Under the pieces are notes generated by a model. That model worked only from the letters and a program-made list of their open reading frames with translations. It searched no databases and was not told the origin of the DNA. From positions 496,001 through 560,000 of the forward strand of contig NZ_LGUI01000004.1 of NCBI RefSeq assembly GCF_002891295.1: a stretch of DNA of 64,000 bases, read 5' to 3'. Position 1 is the stretch's first letter; each line of letters starts with the position of its first letter. This DNA is from Streptomyces eurocidicus. GTDB lineage: Bacteria > Actinomycetota > Actinomycetes > Streptomycetales > Streptomycetaceae. Made by a program: the position numbers and the translations under genes. Shown here in pieces: positions 52,462-61,000 of the stretch.

Positions 52462-55400
52462 GCCGTGCCCTCCTTGCCCTCGCCGGCACGGGCGCCGGCC
52501 GTCCGCCCGGGGGCGTGCGCCCCTTCGAGCAGTGCGATGAGTTGCTTCTTCTCGCTCTTGCCGTTGAGCGTCAGCGGGACGTCGGCGAGCACCCGGACGT
52601 CGGCCGGCACCTTCGCCGGCTCCAGTCGCTCGGCCAGCGCCCGCCGGATCTCCTGCGGGGTGAGGTCGCCCGCCACGCACAGGGTGAGGTCCCGGTCGGC
52701 GGTCGGCACCAGCGCGGCGGCGGCCCGTACGCCCGGGACGTCCATGGCGGCGGCCTCGATCTCGATCGTGCTCATCCGGACGCCGTGGCGCTTGAACATG
52801 TCGTCGCGGCGGCCCTCGAAGTAGAGGTAGCCGTCGGCGTCGAGGTGCCCGTAGTCGCCGGTGTGCAGGCGGGTGCCGCCGCTGCGGGCGTCGGGCCGGA
52901 ACGTACGGGCCGTGATCTCCGGGGCGCGCCAGTAACCGGCCATGACGTGCGGGCCGGTGACGGTGATCTCGCCGACCTCGCCGGGCGGCAGCACGCCGCC
53001 GTCCGGGCCGAGGATCTCCACCCGGGTCCCGGGCAGCGGGCGGCCCACCGACTCCGGGCGCTCCAGCTCCTGGTCCGGCGGCATGATCGAGATGCGCTTG
53101 CACTCGGTGATGCCGAACATCCGCGCCACCCGGGCGCCGGGGAAGTTCTCCCGCAGCCCGGTGATGGTGGCTTGCTGGAGGGCGGCCCCGGTGTTGGTGA
53201 ACAGCCGCAGCCGGGTGTCGCCGGGGGCGCGGGCGGCGAGCCGCAGGAGGATGGCGGCCAGCGAGGGGACGACCGGGAAGACGGTCGCACCGCACTCGCG
53301 GATCTCGTTGAGCAGCTTCACCTCGGGCTGGGCGCCGGCCAGTACGAGCTCGGCGCCGGCCAGCGCCGACAGCAGGATCTGGAAGAGGCCGTAGTCGAAG
53401 GAGAGCGGCAGCCGGCAGTACACGACGTCGTCGGGGCGGTAGCCCAGCTCGTGCTGGATGGCGCGGGCGGCGAAGGCCATCCGCTCCTGCGGGCACACCA
53501 CGCCCTTGGGGGCCGCGGTGCTGCCGGAGGTGTAGATCAGCACGCCGATGTCGCCCGGCCGGGCGGCCGGTGCGGGTTCGGGCAGGCCGCGCAGCGCCGC
53601 GATCTCCTCCCACACGGCGGACACCGTGTGGACGGGCAGGCCGGCGGCGGCGTCGCGCAGTTGCCCGGCGCCCTCGTCGGTGGTGACGGCGAGCGTGGGC
53701 CCGCAGTCGGCGAGGACCTGCCGGAGCGCGTACTGCTTCATGCCGGGGTTGAGCGGCACGACGGTCACGCCGCGCCGGGCGCAGGCGTGGAACAGGGCGA
53801 CGAGCTCACCGGTGTTGGGCAGCTGGACGACGACGCGGTCGCCGCGTACGACGCCCCGCCGCTCCAGCCAGTGGCCGGCGGCGGCGGCCTCGGCGGCGAG
53901 TGCCGCGTACGTCCACGAGACGCGGCCGTCGCGGACGGCAGGCGCGTCGGGGCGGGCTGCCATGGCCTCGGCGAGGATGTTGTGCAGGAGCCCCGGAGCG
54001 GCCTGCTCCGCCGCTCCGGGCGCGGGGGCGGCATCCCGTACGGGTTCCCCGGCCGCGCCGAAGTCCCGGGCCGCCCGGGCCTTGAGCCCGGCCCGGTCGA
54101 TCTTGCGATTGGCGTTCAACGGCAACACGTCCAAGTGCTGGAAGCGGCGGGGGACGAGCCCTTGCGGCAGCGCCGCCCGGAGTCCTCTGGCCAGCTCGAC
54201 GGGGGTGGCGCGGCGGCCGGTGTAGTAGACGACGAGCTCTTCGCTCTCCCCGCCCAGGTGGGCCGTCACGGCCGCCGCGTCCTCGACGCCCGCGCAGTGG
54301 GTGCGCACGGCGTGCGCGATCTCCGACAGCTGGACGCGCCAGCCCTGGAGCTGCACCTGGTCGTCCACCCGGCCCAGGAAGGAGAGTTCGCCGTCGGGGT
54401 CGCGGCGCACCCGGTCGCCCGTGCGGTACCAGCGCTTCCCGTCGCGTTCGAGGAAGCGGCCGGCGTCGTCGGCGGGGTCGAGGTAGCCGGCGCAGGTCTG
54501 CGGGCCGGCCACGCACAGCTCGCCCTCGGTGTCGTGCGGGGTGCCGTCGTCGTCCCGCAGGAAGACGTCGAGACCGGGGTGCGGGAGGCCGATCGGGACG
54601 ACGCCGTTGACGCTGCGGCCGGGCGAGGTCGCGGGCGACCAGCGGTGGGCGGTGCAGGTGATGGTCAGCTCGGTGGGCCCGTAGAGGTTCTCCACCGCCG
54701 AGCCGGGGGCCGCGGCCTGCCACTGGGCGGCGTCCGCGTCCATGAGCGGTTCCCCGGCGAACAGGCTCCACCGCAGCCCCGGCATCGCCCCGGGGGTGAG
54801 CGCGCCCGTGCGGCGGGTCAGCGCGATGCTGTTCGGGGTGGCGAACCACACCGTCACGCCCTGCTCGGCGAGGTACTCCGGCAGGGCCCGGTAGGCGGGG
54901 CCGGGCACGGGCTGGACCCGGGCTCCGGCGCCCCAGGCGCAGAACAGGTCGAAGACGGCGCAGTCGAAGGTGAGGTCGAAGGTCTGCGAGAAGACGTCGT
55001 CGGGGGTGAAGTCGTAGCGCGCGTCGAGGGTGGCGAAGTACCGGGCCGCGCTGCCGTGGCTCACCGGGACGCCCTTGGGGCGGCCGGTGGAGCCGGAGGT
55101 GAACATGACGTACGCGGCGTCGGACGGGCCGGCGGGCCGGGGCGCGGCGAGGGCGAGCTCCGGGTCGGGGCGCAGGATCCGCCCGGGGCCCCGGCCGTCA
55201 CCGGCGTGGTCCCCGTCGACGAGCACGGGGAGCTCCGAGCCGGGCGGCAGGATCTCCGCGAGGAGCCCCGGCCCGCGCGGGTCGGTGACGACGGCCTCCA
55301 CCCCGGCGTCCGCCAGCGCCTGCCGGGTGCGCGCGGCGGGGAAGTCGGGGTGCAGGGGTACGACCGTGGCTCCGGCGTACAGCGCGGCGAGCACGCCCAC

Positions 55401-55613
55401 GTAGGCCGTGCCGCTCTTGTTGGCGAGCACGCCGACCGCGCGCGGTGGGCCGCCCACCGCGTCCAGCAGGGTGCCCGCCCAGGTCAGCGCGGTGGCGTGG
55501 GCGTCGGCGTAGGTGACGCCGTGCTCCCCGACCCGGAACGCGTCCCGGTCCCCGGCCACGGCCAGTCCCCGCAGGAACCGTCCGTGCAGCGTGTTCTCCA
55601 AGTCGGGCCCCAT
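52458..55613 (-). CDS. Double adenylation protein: VinM-like and VinN-like ligases in one chain
   Basis: A 1051-residue protein with two complete adenylate-forming domains. Domain 1 (about 1-510): MFTSGSTGRPKGVPVSH, TFDCAVFDLF with the Asp that binds an alpha-amino group, YGPTELT, RTGDRV and the last Lys in LNANRKIDR. Domain 2 (about 530-1030): YTSGSTAAPKGV, PLSFDYGLFQ, FGITECKR, HTGDYG and the Lys in LNGKSEKKQL. Domain 2 resembles VinN, which loads 3-methylaspartate or aspartate on the ACP; domain 1 resembles VinM, which adds a protecting alanine. I know these as separate proteins, so the fusion is notable. No carrier domain is inside; the ACP gene is 44 bases upstream. Confidence 0.9.
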   Translation of the reverse strand: MGPDLENTLHGRFLRGLAVAGDRDAFRVGEHGVTYADAHATALTWAGTLLDAVGGPPRAVGVLANKSGTAYVGVLAALYAGATVVPLHPDFPAARTRQALADAGVEAVVTDPRGPGLLAEILPPGSELPVLVDGDHAGDGRGPGRILRPDPELALAAPRPAGPSDAAYVMFTSGSTGRPKGVPVSHGSAARYFATLDARYDFTPDDVFSQTFDLTFDCAVFDLFCAWGAGARVQPVPGPAYRALPEYLAEQGVTVWFATPNSIALTRRTGALTPGAMPGLRWSLFAGEPLMDADAAQWQAAAPGSAVENLYGPTELTITCTAHRWSPATSPGRSVNGVVPIGLPHPGLDVFLRDDDGTPHDTEGELCVAGPQTCAGYLDPADDAGRFLERDGKRWYRTGDRVRRDPDGELSFLGRVDDQVQLQGWRVQLSEIAHAVRTHCAGVEDAAAVTAHLGGESEELVVYYTGRRATPVELARGLRAALPQGLVPRRFQHLDVLPLNANRKIDRAGLKARAARDFGAAGEPVRDAAPAPGAAEQAAPGLLHNILAEAMAARPDAPAVRDGRVSWTYAALAAEAAAAGHWLERRGVVRGDRVVVQLPNTGELVALFHACARRGVTVVPLNPGMKQYALRQVLADCGPTLAVTTDEGAGQLRDAAAGLPVHTVSAVWEEIAALRGLPEPAPAARPGDIGVLIYTSGSTAAPKGVVCPQERMAFAARAIQHELGYRPDDVVYCRLPLSFDYGLFQILLSALAGAELVLAGAQPEVKLLNEIRECGATVFPVVPSLAAILLRLAARAPGDTRLRLFTNTGAALQQATITGLRENFPGARVARMFGITECKRISIMPPDQELERPESVGRPLPGTRVEILGPDGGVLPPGEVGEITVTGPHVMAGYWRAPEITARTFRPDARSGGTRLHTGDYGHLDADGYLYFEGRRDDMFKRHGVRMSTIEIEAAAMDVPGVRAAAALVPTADRDLTLCVAGDLTPQEIRRALAERLEPAKVPADVRVLADVPLTLNGKSEKKQLIALLEGAHAPGRTAGARAGEGKEGTA

Positions 55614-55657
55614 GCCCCTCGCCCCCTCGTGTGCGTGGTTCGGTCGGTCCGTGCGGG

Positions 55658-55918
55658 TCAGGCCGCCGGCAGCGGCCCGGCGCCCGTCAGCGAGGAGAGC
55701 GTCGCCCACAGCCCGGCGGGCGTGGCGAAGGTCTCCCGGGACAGCGACTCGTCACGGAACTGCACGCCGTAGGTGCTCTCCAGGTCCATCAGGAGATCGA
55801 CGATGCCGAGGGAGTCGAGTCCGTAGTCCCGCAGTTCCAGGTCGGCGAGGATCGTCTCCCCGGGCTCCATGTACGGCAGGGCGCGGCGCAGAATGTCCTC
55901 GAACTGCTGGTCCCACAT
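55658..55918 (-). CDS. Stand-alone ACP for the amino-acyl starter (VinL-like)
   Basis: An 86-residue acyl carrier protein with the phosphopantetheine Ser in YGLDSLGIVDLLMDLE. It should carry the starter amino acid through loading, decarboxylation and aminoacyl protection before transfer to the PKS. ATG 55918 has GAGGAG nine bases upstream. It lies between the acyltransferase and adenylation genes, all on the minus strand. Confidence 0.94.
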   Translation of the reverse strand: MWDQQFEDILRRALPYMEPGETILADLELRDYGLDSLGIVDLLMDLESTYGVQFRDESLSRETFATPAGLWATLSSLTGAGPLPAA

Positions 55919-55977
55919 ACGGGTCGTCTCCTCTTCCACGTTTTTCACGGTTCGTTTGCCTCGGGGCGCGGTTCGGC

Positions 55978-56892
55978 TCAGGTACGGGGGCGCATCGCGC
56001 GGACCGGATCGGCGGCCAGTACCTCGAAATTGCTGACGGTGCAGTCGACCCGGCCGAACAGCCTGTCCGGTCCGGCGACGCACAGCCTGGTGACGCCGAG
56101 TTCCTTGAGCGTCGCCACGACGGAAGGCCAGCGGACGGCCGTCACATAGCCGTCCAGCAGCATGTTCCGGATGCCCTCGCCGGTCCGTACGACCGAGCCG
56201 TCGCCGTCGGCGACCACCGGTATCTCCGGGTCACTGAAGGTGAACTCCCCGAGCACCTCGTCCGCCACCTGCTCGCGCAGTCCGGAGAAGCGCGAGGAGT
56301 GCATCGGCGGGCGCATCGTGTACAGCGGCAGACCGCCGATCGACCGAATACGCCGCTCGAATTCCTCGACGGCTTGCGCGCGCAGGGTGAGCATGTAGAA
56401 GCCGTCGTCGAGATAGCAGGAGAAGTCGTGCCACTCGCCGCGCTCGGTGAGCTCCTCCAGCAGGGGCGCGAGCGCCTCCCACGGCGCCCGGACGAACGAC
56501 AGCGTCACCAGGTCCCGGTGCTCGGTCGCGAAGTACTCGGCCGTGCGGCGGGCCAGCAGCGCGGTCAGCCGCGCCGCGTCCTCGAACGGCAGCGCGCCGG
56601 TGAACGCCGTCAGCGCCTTCTGCCCGAAGCTCGGACCGGCGCAGAACGCGGGCTCCAGCCCGTACCGCTCGCGCGCCCACTCCGCCAGCGCCACGCAATT
56701 CACGAAGAACGCGACCTGGGCGGCCTCGGAGTAGTCGTCCTCGGAATCCCTGAACCGGTTCATGACGGAATACCCGACGGCATCGGAGGCGGCCGCGAGC
56801 AGCCGCCTCGCCGAGGGGTTGACCATCATGAATTTCGCCGCGTCCGCGAAGCGGTTCGGTCCCATTCCGGGAAATACAACAGCCGTACTCAT
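55978..56892 (-). CDS. Trans-acting acyltransferase (VinK-like)
   Basis: A 304-residue acyltransferase with AVVFPGMGPNRFADAAKF at the N-terminus, AGPSFGQKALTAFTG as nucleophile loop (Ser in GPSFGQ instead of GHSxG) and MRPPMHSSRFSGL in the position of the specificity motif. VinK-like enzymes move the alanine-capped beta-aminoacyl unit from the free ACP to the loading ACP of the PKS, here expected to be residues 10-80 of the 40-51 kb PKS. It is divergent from the amidohydrolase gene. Confidence 0.92.
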   Translation of the reverse strand: MSTAVVFPGMGPNRFADAAKFMMVNPSARRLLAAASDAVGYSVMNRFRDSEDDYSEAAQVAFFVNCVALAEWARERYGLEPAFCAGPSFGQKALTAFTGALPFEDAARLTALLARRTAEYFATEHRDLVTLSFVRAPWEALAPLLEELTERGEWHDFSCYLDDGFYMLTLRAQAVEEFERRIRSIGGLPLYTMRPPMHSSRFSGLREQVADEVLGEFTFSDPEIPVVADGDGSVVRTGEGIRNMLLDGYVTAVRWPSVVATLKELGVTRLCVAGPDRLFGRVDCTVSNFEVLAADPVRAMRPRT

Positions 56893-57056
56893 CCAGTAAC
56901 CTGTCGTCGTCGGTGAGCGATACCGAGTGATATCGAGTGATACCTCAGGCAACACATCAAATCGTCGGCTCCGCAGGGGCCTTCGCGATACCCCTACCGG
57001 CCCGGATCCAGCCCCTATCGGGGTGGCCGGGCGGGCGCCCGGAGAGGCACTCTGAG
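56893..57056. promoter_or_regulatory. Divergent promoter with three tandem 10-bp repeats
   Basis: GAGCGATACC (56915-56924), GAGTGATATC (56925-56934) and GAGTGATACC (56935-56944) follow without gaps. Further right, CCCCTA at 56991 and 57012 weakly recalls the heptamers of the sulfation cassette, but at 21-bp spacing. Confidence 0.55.
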
Positions 57057-57995
57057 GTGCACGTCGCAGCACTATCAGATGGGGTGTCTCCAGCTTTGTT
57101 CGCAACTCCCAGCGCCACCGGAACCGTTCCGTTCGGCGAACACCGGACCTGGTACCGCGTCACCGGTGAACTCGACGCGGGAAACCCCCCGCTGGTCGTC
57201 ATGCACGGCGGCCCCGGCAGCACCCACGACTATCTGCTGTCGCTGACGGAGCTGGCCGGGCAGGGCTGGCCGGTCATCCACTACGACCAGCTCGGCAACG
57301 GCGCCTCGACCCACCTGCCCGGCCGGGACGCCGACTTCTGGACGGTGGACCTCTTCCTCCGCGAGCTCGACAACCTCCTGGAGCACCTGGGCGTCGCCGA
57401 CGACTACATCCTCTTCGGCCAGTCCTGGGGCGGCATGCTCGCCGCCGAGCACGCCGTGCGGCAGCCCGCCGGCCTGCGCGGCATGGTGATCGCCAACTCG
57501 CCCGCGTCCATGCCGCTGTGGCGCGCGGAGGCCCTGCGGCTGCGCGCGGGACTGCCCGAGGCCCTCCAGGAGGCCCTGAACCGGCACGAGGCGACCGGGG
57601 CGTTCGACGACCCGGAGTACCAGCACGCCATGTACGCCTACTACCAGCGCCACGTCTGCCGCGCCGACCCGATCCCGCCCGAGGTCATGCGCACCCTCAT
57701 GGCGCTCGGCAGCGACCCGACCGTCTACGGCACGATGAACGGCCCCAACGACTTCACCGTCATCGGGACCCTCCGCGACTGGTCCGTCGTCGACCGGCTG
57801 CACGCGGTCGAGGTGCCGACGCTGCTGATCAGCGGGCGGCACGACGAGGCGACCCCGGCGACGGTGCAGCCGTTCTACGACGAGATACCCGATGTGAGCT
57901 GGGAGATCCTGGAGAACTCCAGCCACATGCCGCACGTCGAGGAGCCGGAGAGGTTCACCGAGGTGATGACGGAATACCTCGGCTCGCTGGGCTGA
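57057..57995 (+). CDS. Proline iminopeptidase-like amidohydrolase (VinJ-like)
   Basis: A 312-residue alpha/beta hydrolase of the proline iminopeptidase group: VVMHGGPGSTHDYL (oxyanion), LFGQSWGGMLAAEHA (Ser), ISGRHDEATP (Asp) and NSSHMPHVEEPE (His). VinJ-like enzymes cut off the N-terminal alanine once the polyketide is extended, freeing the amine for macrolactam closure. GTG 57057 has GGAGAGG nine bases upstream; GTG 57084 is the alternative, and the longer frame from 56937 would cross the repeats. Confidence 0.92.
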   Translation: MHVAALSDGVSPALFATPSATGTVPFGEHRTWYRVTGELDAGNPPLVVMHGGPGSTHDYLLSLTELAGQGWPVIHYDQLGNGASTHLPGRDADFWTVDLFLRELDNLLEHLGVADDYILFGQSWGGMLAAEHAVRQPAGLRGMVIANSPASMPLWRAEALRLRAGLPEALQEALNRHEATGAFDDPEYQHAMYAYYQRHVCRADPIPPEVMRTLMALGSDPTVYGTMNGPNDFTVIGTLRDWSVVDRLHAVEVPTLLISGRHDEATPATVQPFYDEIPDVSWEILENSSHMPHVEEPERFTEVMTEYLGSLG

Positions 57996-58004
57996 CGGAA
58001 GCCA

Positions 58005-58053
58005 CCGGGGCCCGGGCCGGGCGGGGTGCTCCCCCGCCCGGCCCGGGCCCCGG
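58005..58053. terminator. Bidirectional terminator
   Basis: A perfect 22-base GC stem with a 5-base loop (58005-58026 and 58032-58053), between the convergent amidohydrolase and PKS genes. Confidence 0.88.
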
Positions 58054-58060
58054 TCCGTTT

Positions 58061-61000
58061 CTACAGGTCCAGCTCCTCCGCCATGTCCTCCAGCTCCTCC
58101 AGCAGGAACTCGCAGACGTCGTAGATGGTCCGGTGGTCGTAGACCAGCGTCGCCGGCAGCTCAAGGCCGGTGATCCGCTCCAGCCTGTTGCGGAGCTCCA
58201 CCGCCGTCAGGGACGTGAACCCCATGTTGAGCAGGTCGGCGTCCTCGTCGATCTCGTCCAGGTCGTCGAGGCCGAGCACCGCGGCCGTCTCCCGGATCAG
58301 GATCTCGCAGAGGATGTCGAGCCGCTCCCCCTCCGACAGGTCGGCCACGCGCTCGTAGAAGGCGCGCACGTCACCCGCCGGAGCCTCAGGGGCGGAGCCT
58401 CCGTGCGGGGCCGCGGGGGCGGACACCCCGTACGGCGCCGGCGGAGCGGCCGGTGCCGAGACCCCGTAAGGGGCGGGCGGGGCCGACACGCCGTAGGGGG
58501 CCGCCGGGGCGGACCTCCCGGACGACCGGCGCCGCGAGGAACGGTCCTCGGCCTGGTACGCCTCGACCGGCTTCTTCGCCATGGTGAACGCCTCCGTTCG
58601 GGGTGCTTCCGCCCGGGGCGCCCCGGCCCCGGGCGCTTCCGTCCGGGGTGCCGTCGCCCGGGTTTCCTCCACTCGCGGTGCCTCGGCACGCGGCGCGGCC
58701 GCCTCCGCCGCGGCCGGCGCACCGGAGCCGTTGCGGGCGCGCCATGATGCCAGGGACGGCAGCAGGGCCGCGAGCGCGTTCAGGTCCTGCCGGTCGACCG
58801 CGCCCCAGAACTCCGCGTCGAGCGAACCGAGCGACGCGCCGCCCTCGGTGTCACCGTCCCCGGCGGCGTCCGGCGTGCTCTCCAGCCAGTAGTGCCGGCG
58901 CTGGAACGGGTACGTCGGCAGGTCCACGCGGCGGGCGCCGGTGCCGGCGAAGAACGCCTCCCAGTCGACGCGGCCGCCCGCGACGTGCAGCTTGCCGAGG
59001 GCGGTCACGACCGCCTGCGCCTCGGTGCGGTCCCGCCGCTGCGCGGGCACGAACGCGAGGTTGCGGGCGCCCGGCAGGCATTCCTGGGCCATGGCGGACA
59101 GCACGGCGTCCGGACCGATCTCCAGGAACACCCGCACGCCCTGGTCGTGCAGCGTACGGACGCCGTCACCGAACCGGACGGTACCCCGCACGTGCCGGAC
59201 CCAGTACTCGGGCGAGCACAGCTCCTGCGCGGTGGCGAGGTGGCCGGTGAGGTTGGAGACGACCGGGATCGCCGGAACGCCGTACGTGAGGGACTCGGCG
59301 ACCTCGCGGAAACCGGCCAGCATCCCGTCCATCAAGGACGAATGGAACGCGTGCGAGACGTTCAGACGACGGGCCTTCTCGAAACGCCCGGCAACCTGCG
59401 CCACCGCGTGCTCGTCACCCGAGATCACCACGGACGACGGGCCGTTGATGGCGGCGATGTCGACACCGTCGACGAGCACGGCACGGACATCGGCCTCGGT
59501 GGCGCGCAGGGAGACCATCGCCCCACCGGCAGGCAGGGCCTGCATGAGGCGGGCACGGGCGGCGACCAGCTTGCCCGCGTCCTCCAACGAGAACACACCC
59601 GCGACGTGAGCAGCAGCGATCTCACCAATGGAGTGACCGGCGACGAAGTCAGGGCGAACGCCCCACGACTCGGCCAGCCGGAACAGCGCCACCTCGACCG
59701 CGAACAGGGCAGGCTGCGTGTTCTCCGTACGAGCCAGAGCCTCCGCATCGTCCAGAACGGCCGGGTCCAGACCCAGCGCGGCGCACGCGGCGTCGAACGC
59801 CTCCGCGAAGACGGGGAAGGCCGCGTAAAGCTCACGCCCCATCCCCGCCCGCTGAGCACCCTGACCCGTGAACAGCGCGGCGAGCTTTCCGCCCACCGCC
59901 TTGCCGGTCGCCGACTCGGTGCCCACCACCACGGCCCGGTGGTCGAAGTGCGCCCGCGACGTCGCCAGCGTGAGACCGACGTCGCGCAGGTCGCGCCCGG
60001 CGGCGGCCGTACGGATCCGGGCCACCTGGGCGGCCAGGGCCTTCTCGCTCTTGGCGCTCATCACGAGCGGCACGACGGGCAGTTCCCGCTCGGCGGTCCG
60101 CTCGGCCTCCTCGGCCGGCGGCGCCTGCTCGACGATGACGTGCGCGTTCGTACCGCTGAAGCCGAACGACGACACACCGGCGCGCCGGGGCCGGCCGGTC
60201 TCCGGCCAGTCGCGGTTCTCGGTCAGCAGCTCGACGGCGCCGTCGGCCCAGTCGACGTGCTTGGAGGGCTCGTCGACGTGCAGCGTCCTGGGCAGGACGC
60301 CGTTGCGCATCGCCATGACCATCTTGATCACGCCGCCGACGCCCGCGGCGGCCTGCGTGTGACCGATGTTGGACTTCAGCGAGCCGAGCCACAGCGGCTC
60401 GTCACCCGCACGCTCCTGACCGTAAGTGGACAGGAGGGCCTGGGCCTCGATCGGGTCACCCAGCGTGGTGCCCGTGCCGTGCGCCTCGACCGCGTCCACG
60501 TCGGCCGGGGAGAGCCCGGCCACGGCGAGGGCCTGCCGGATCACCCGCTGCTGGGAGGGGCCGTTCGGGGCGGTCAGGCCGTTGCTGGCGCCGTCCTGGT
60601 TGATCGCGGTGCCCCGGACGATGCCGAGGACCCGGTGGCCGTTGCGGCGCGCGTCCGACAGCCGCTCCACCATCAGCATGCCGATGCCCTCGCCCCAGCC
60701 GGTGCCGTCGGCCGCCGACGCGAACGCCTTGCAACGCCCGTCCCTGGCGAGCCCGCCCTGGCGCGAGAAGTCGACGAAGGCGTTGGGGGTGGACATCACG
60801 GTGACACCACCGGCGAGCGCGAGGTCGCACTCGCCGGAGCGCAGGGCCTGGACGGCCATGTGCAGGGCGACCAGCGACGACGAGCACGCCGTGTCGACGG
60901 TGACGGCCGGGCCCTCCAGGCCGAGCGCGTACGAGACACGGCCGGACATCACACCGCCGGAGGTGCCGGTGCCGAGGAAGCCGCCGACGTCGTCCGGCAC

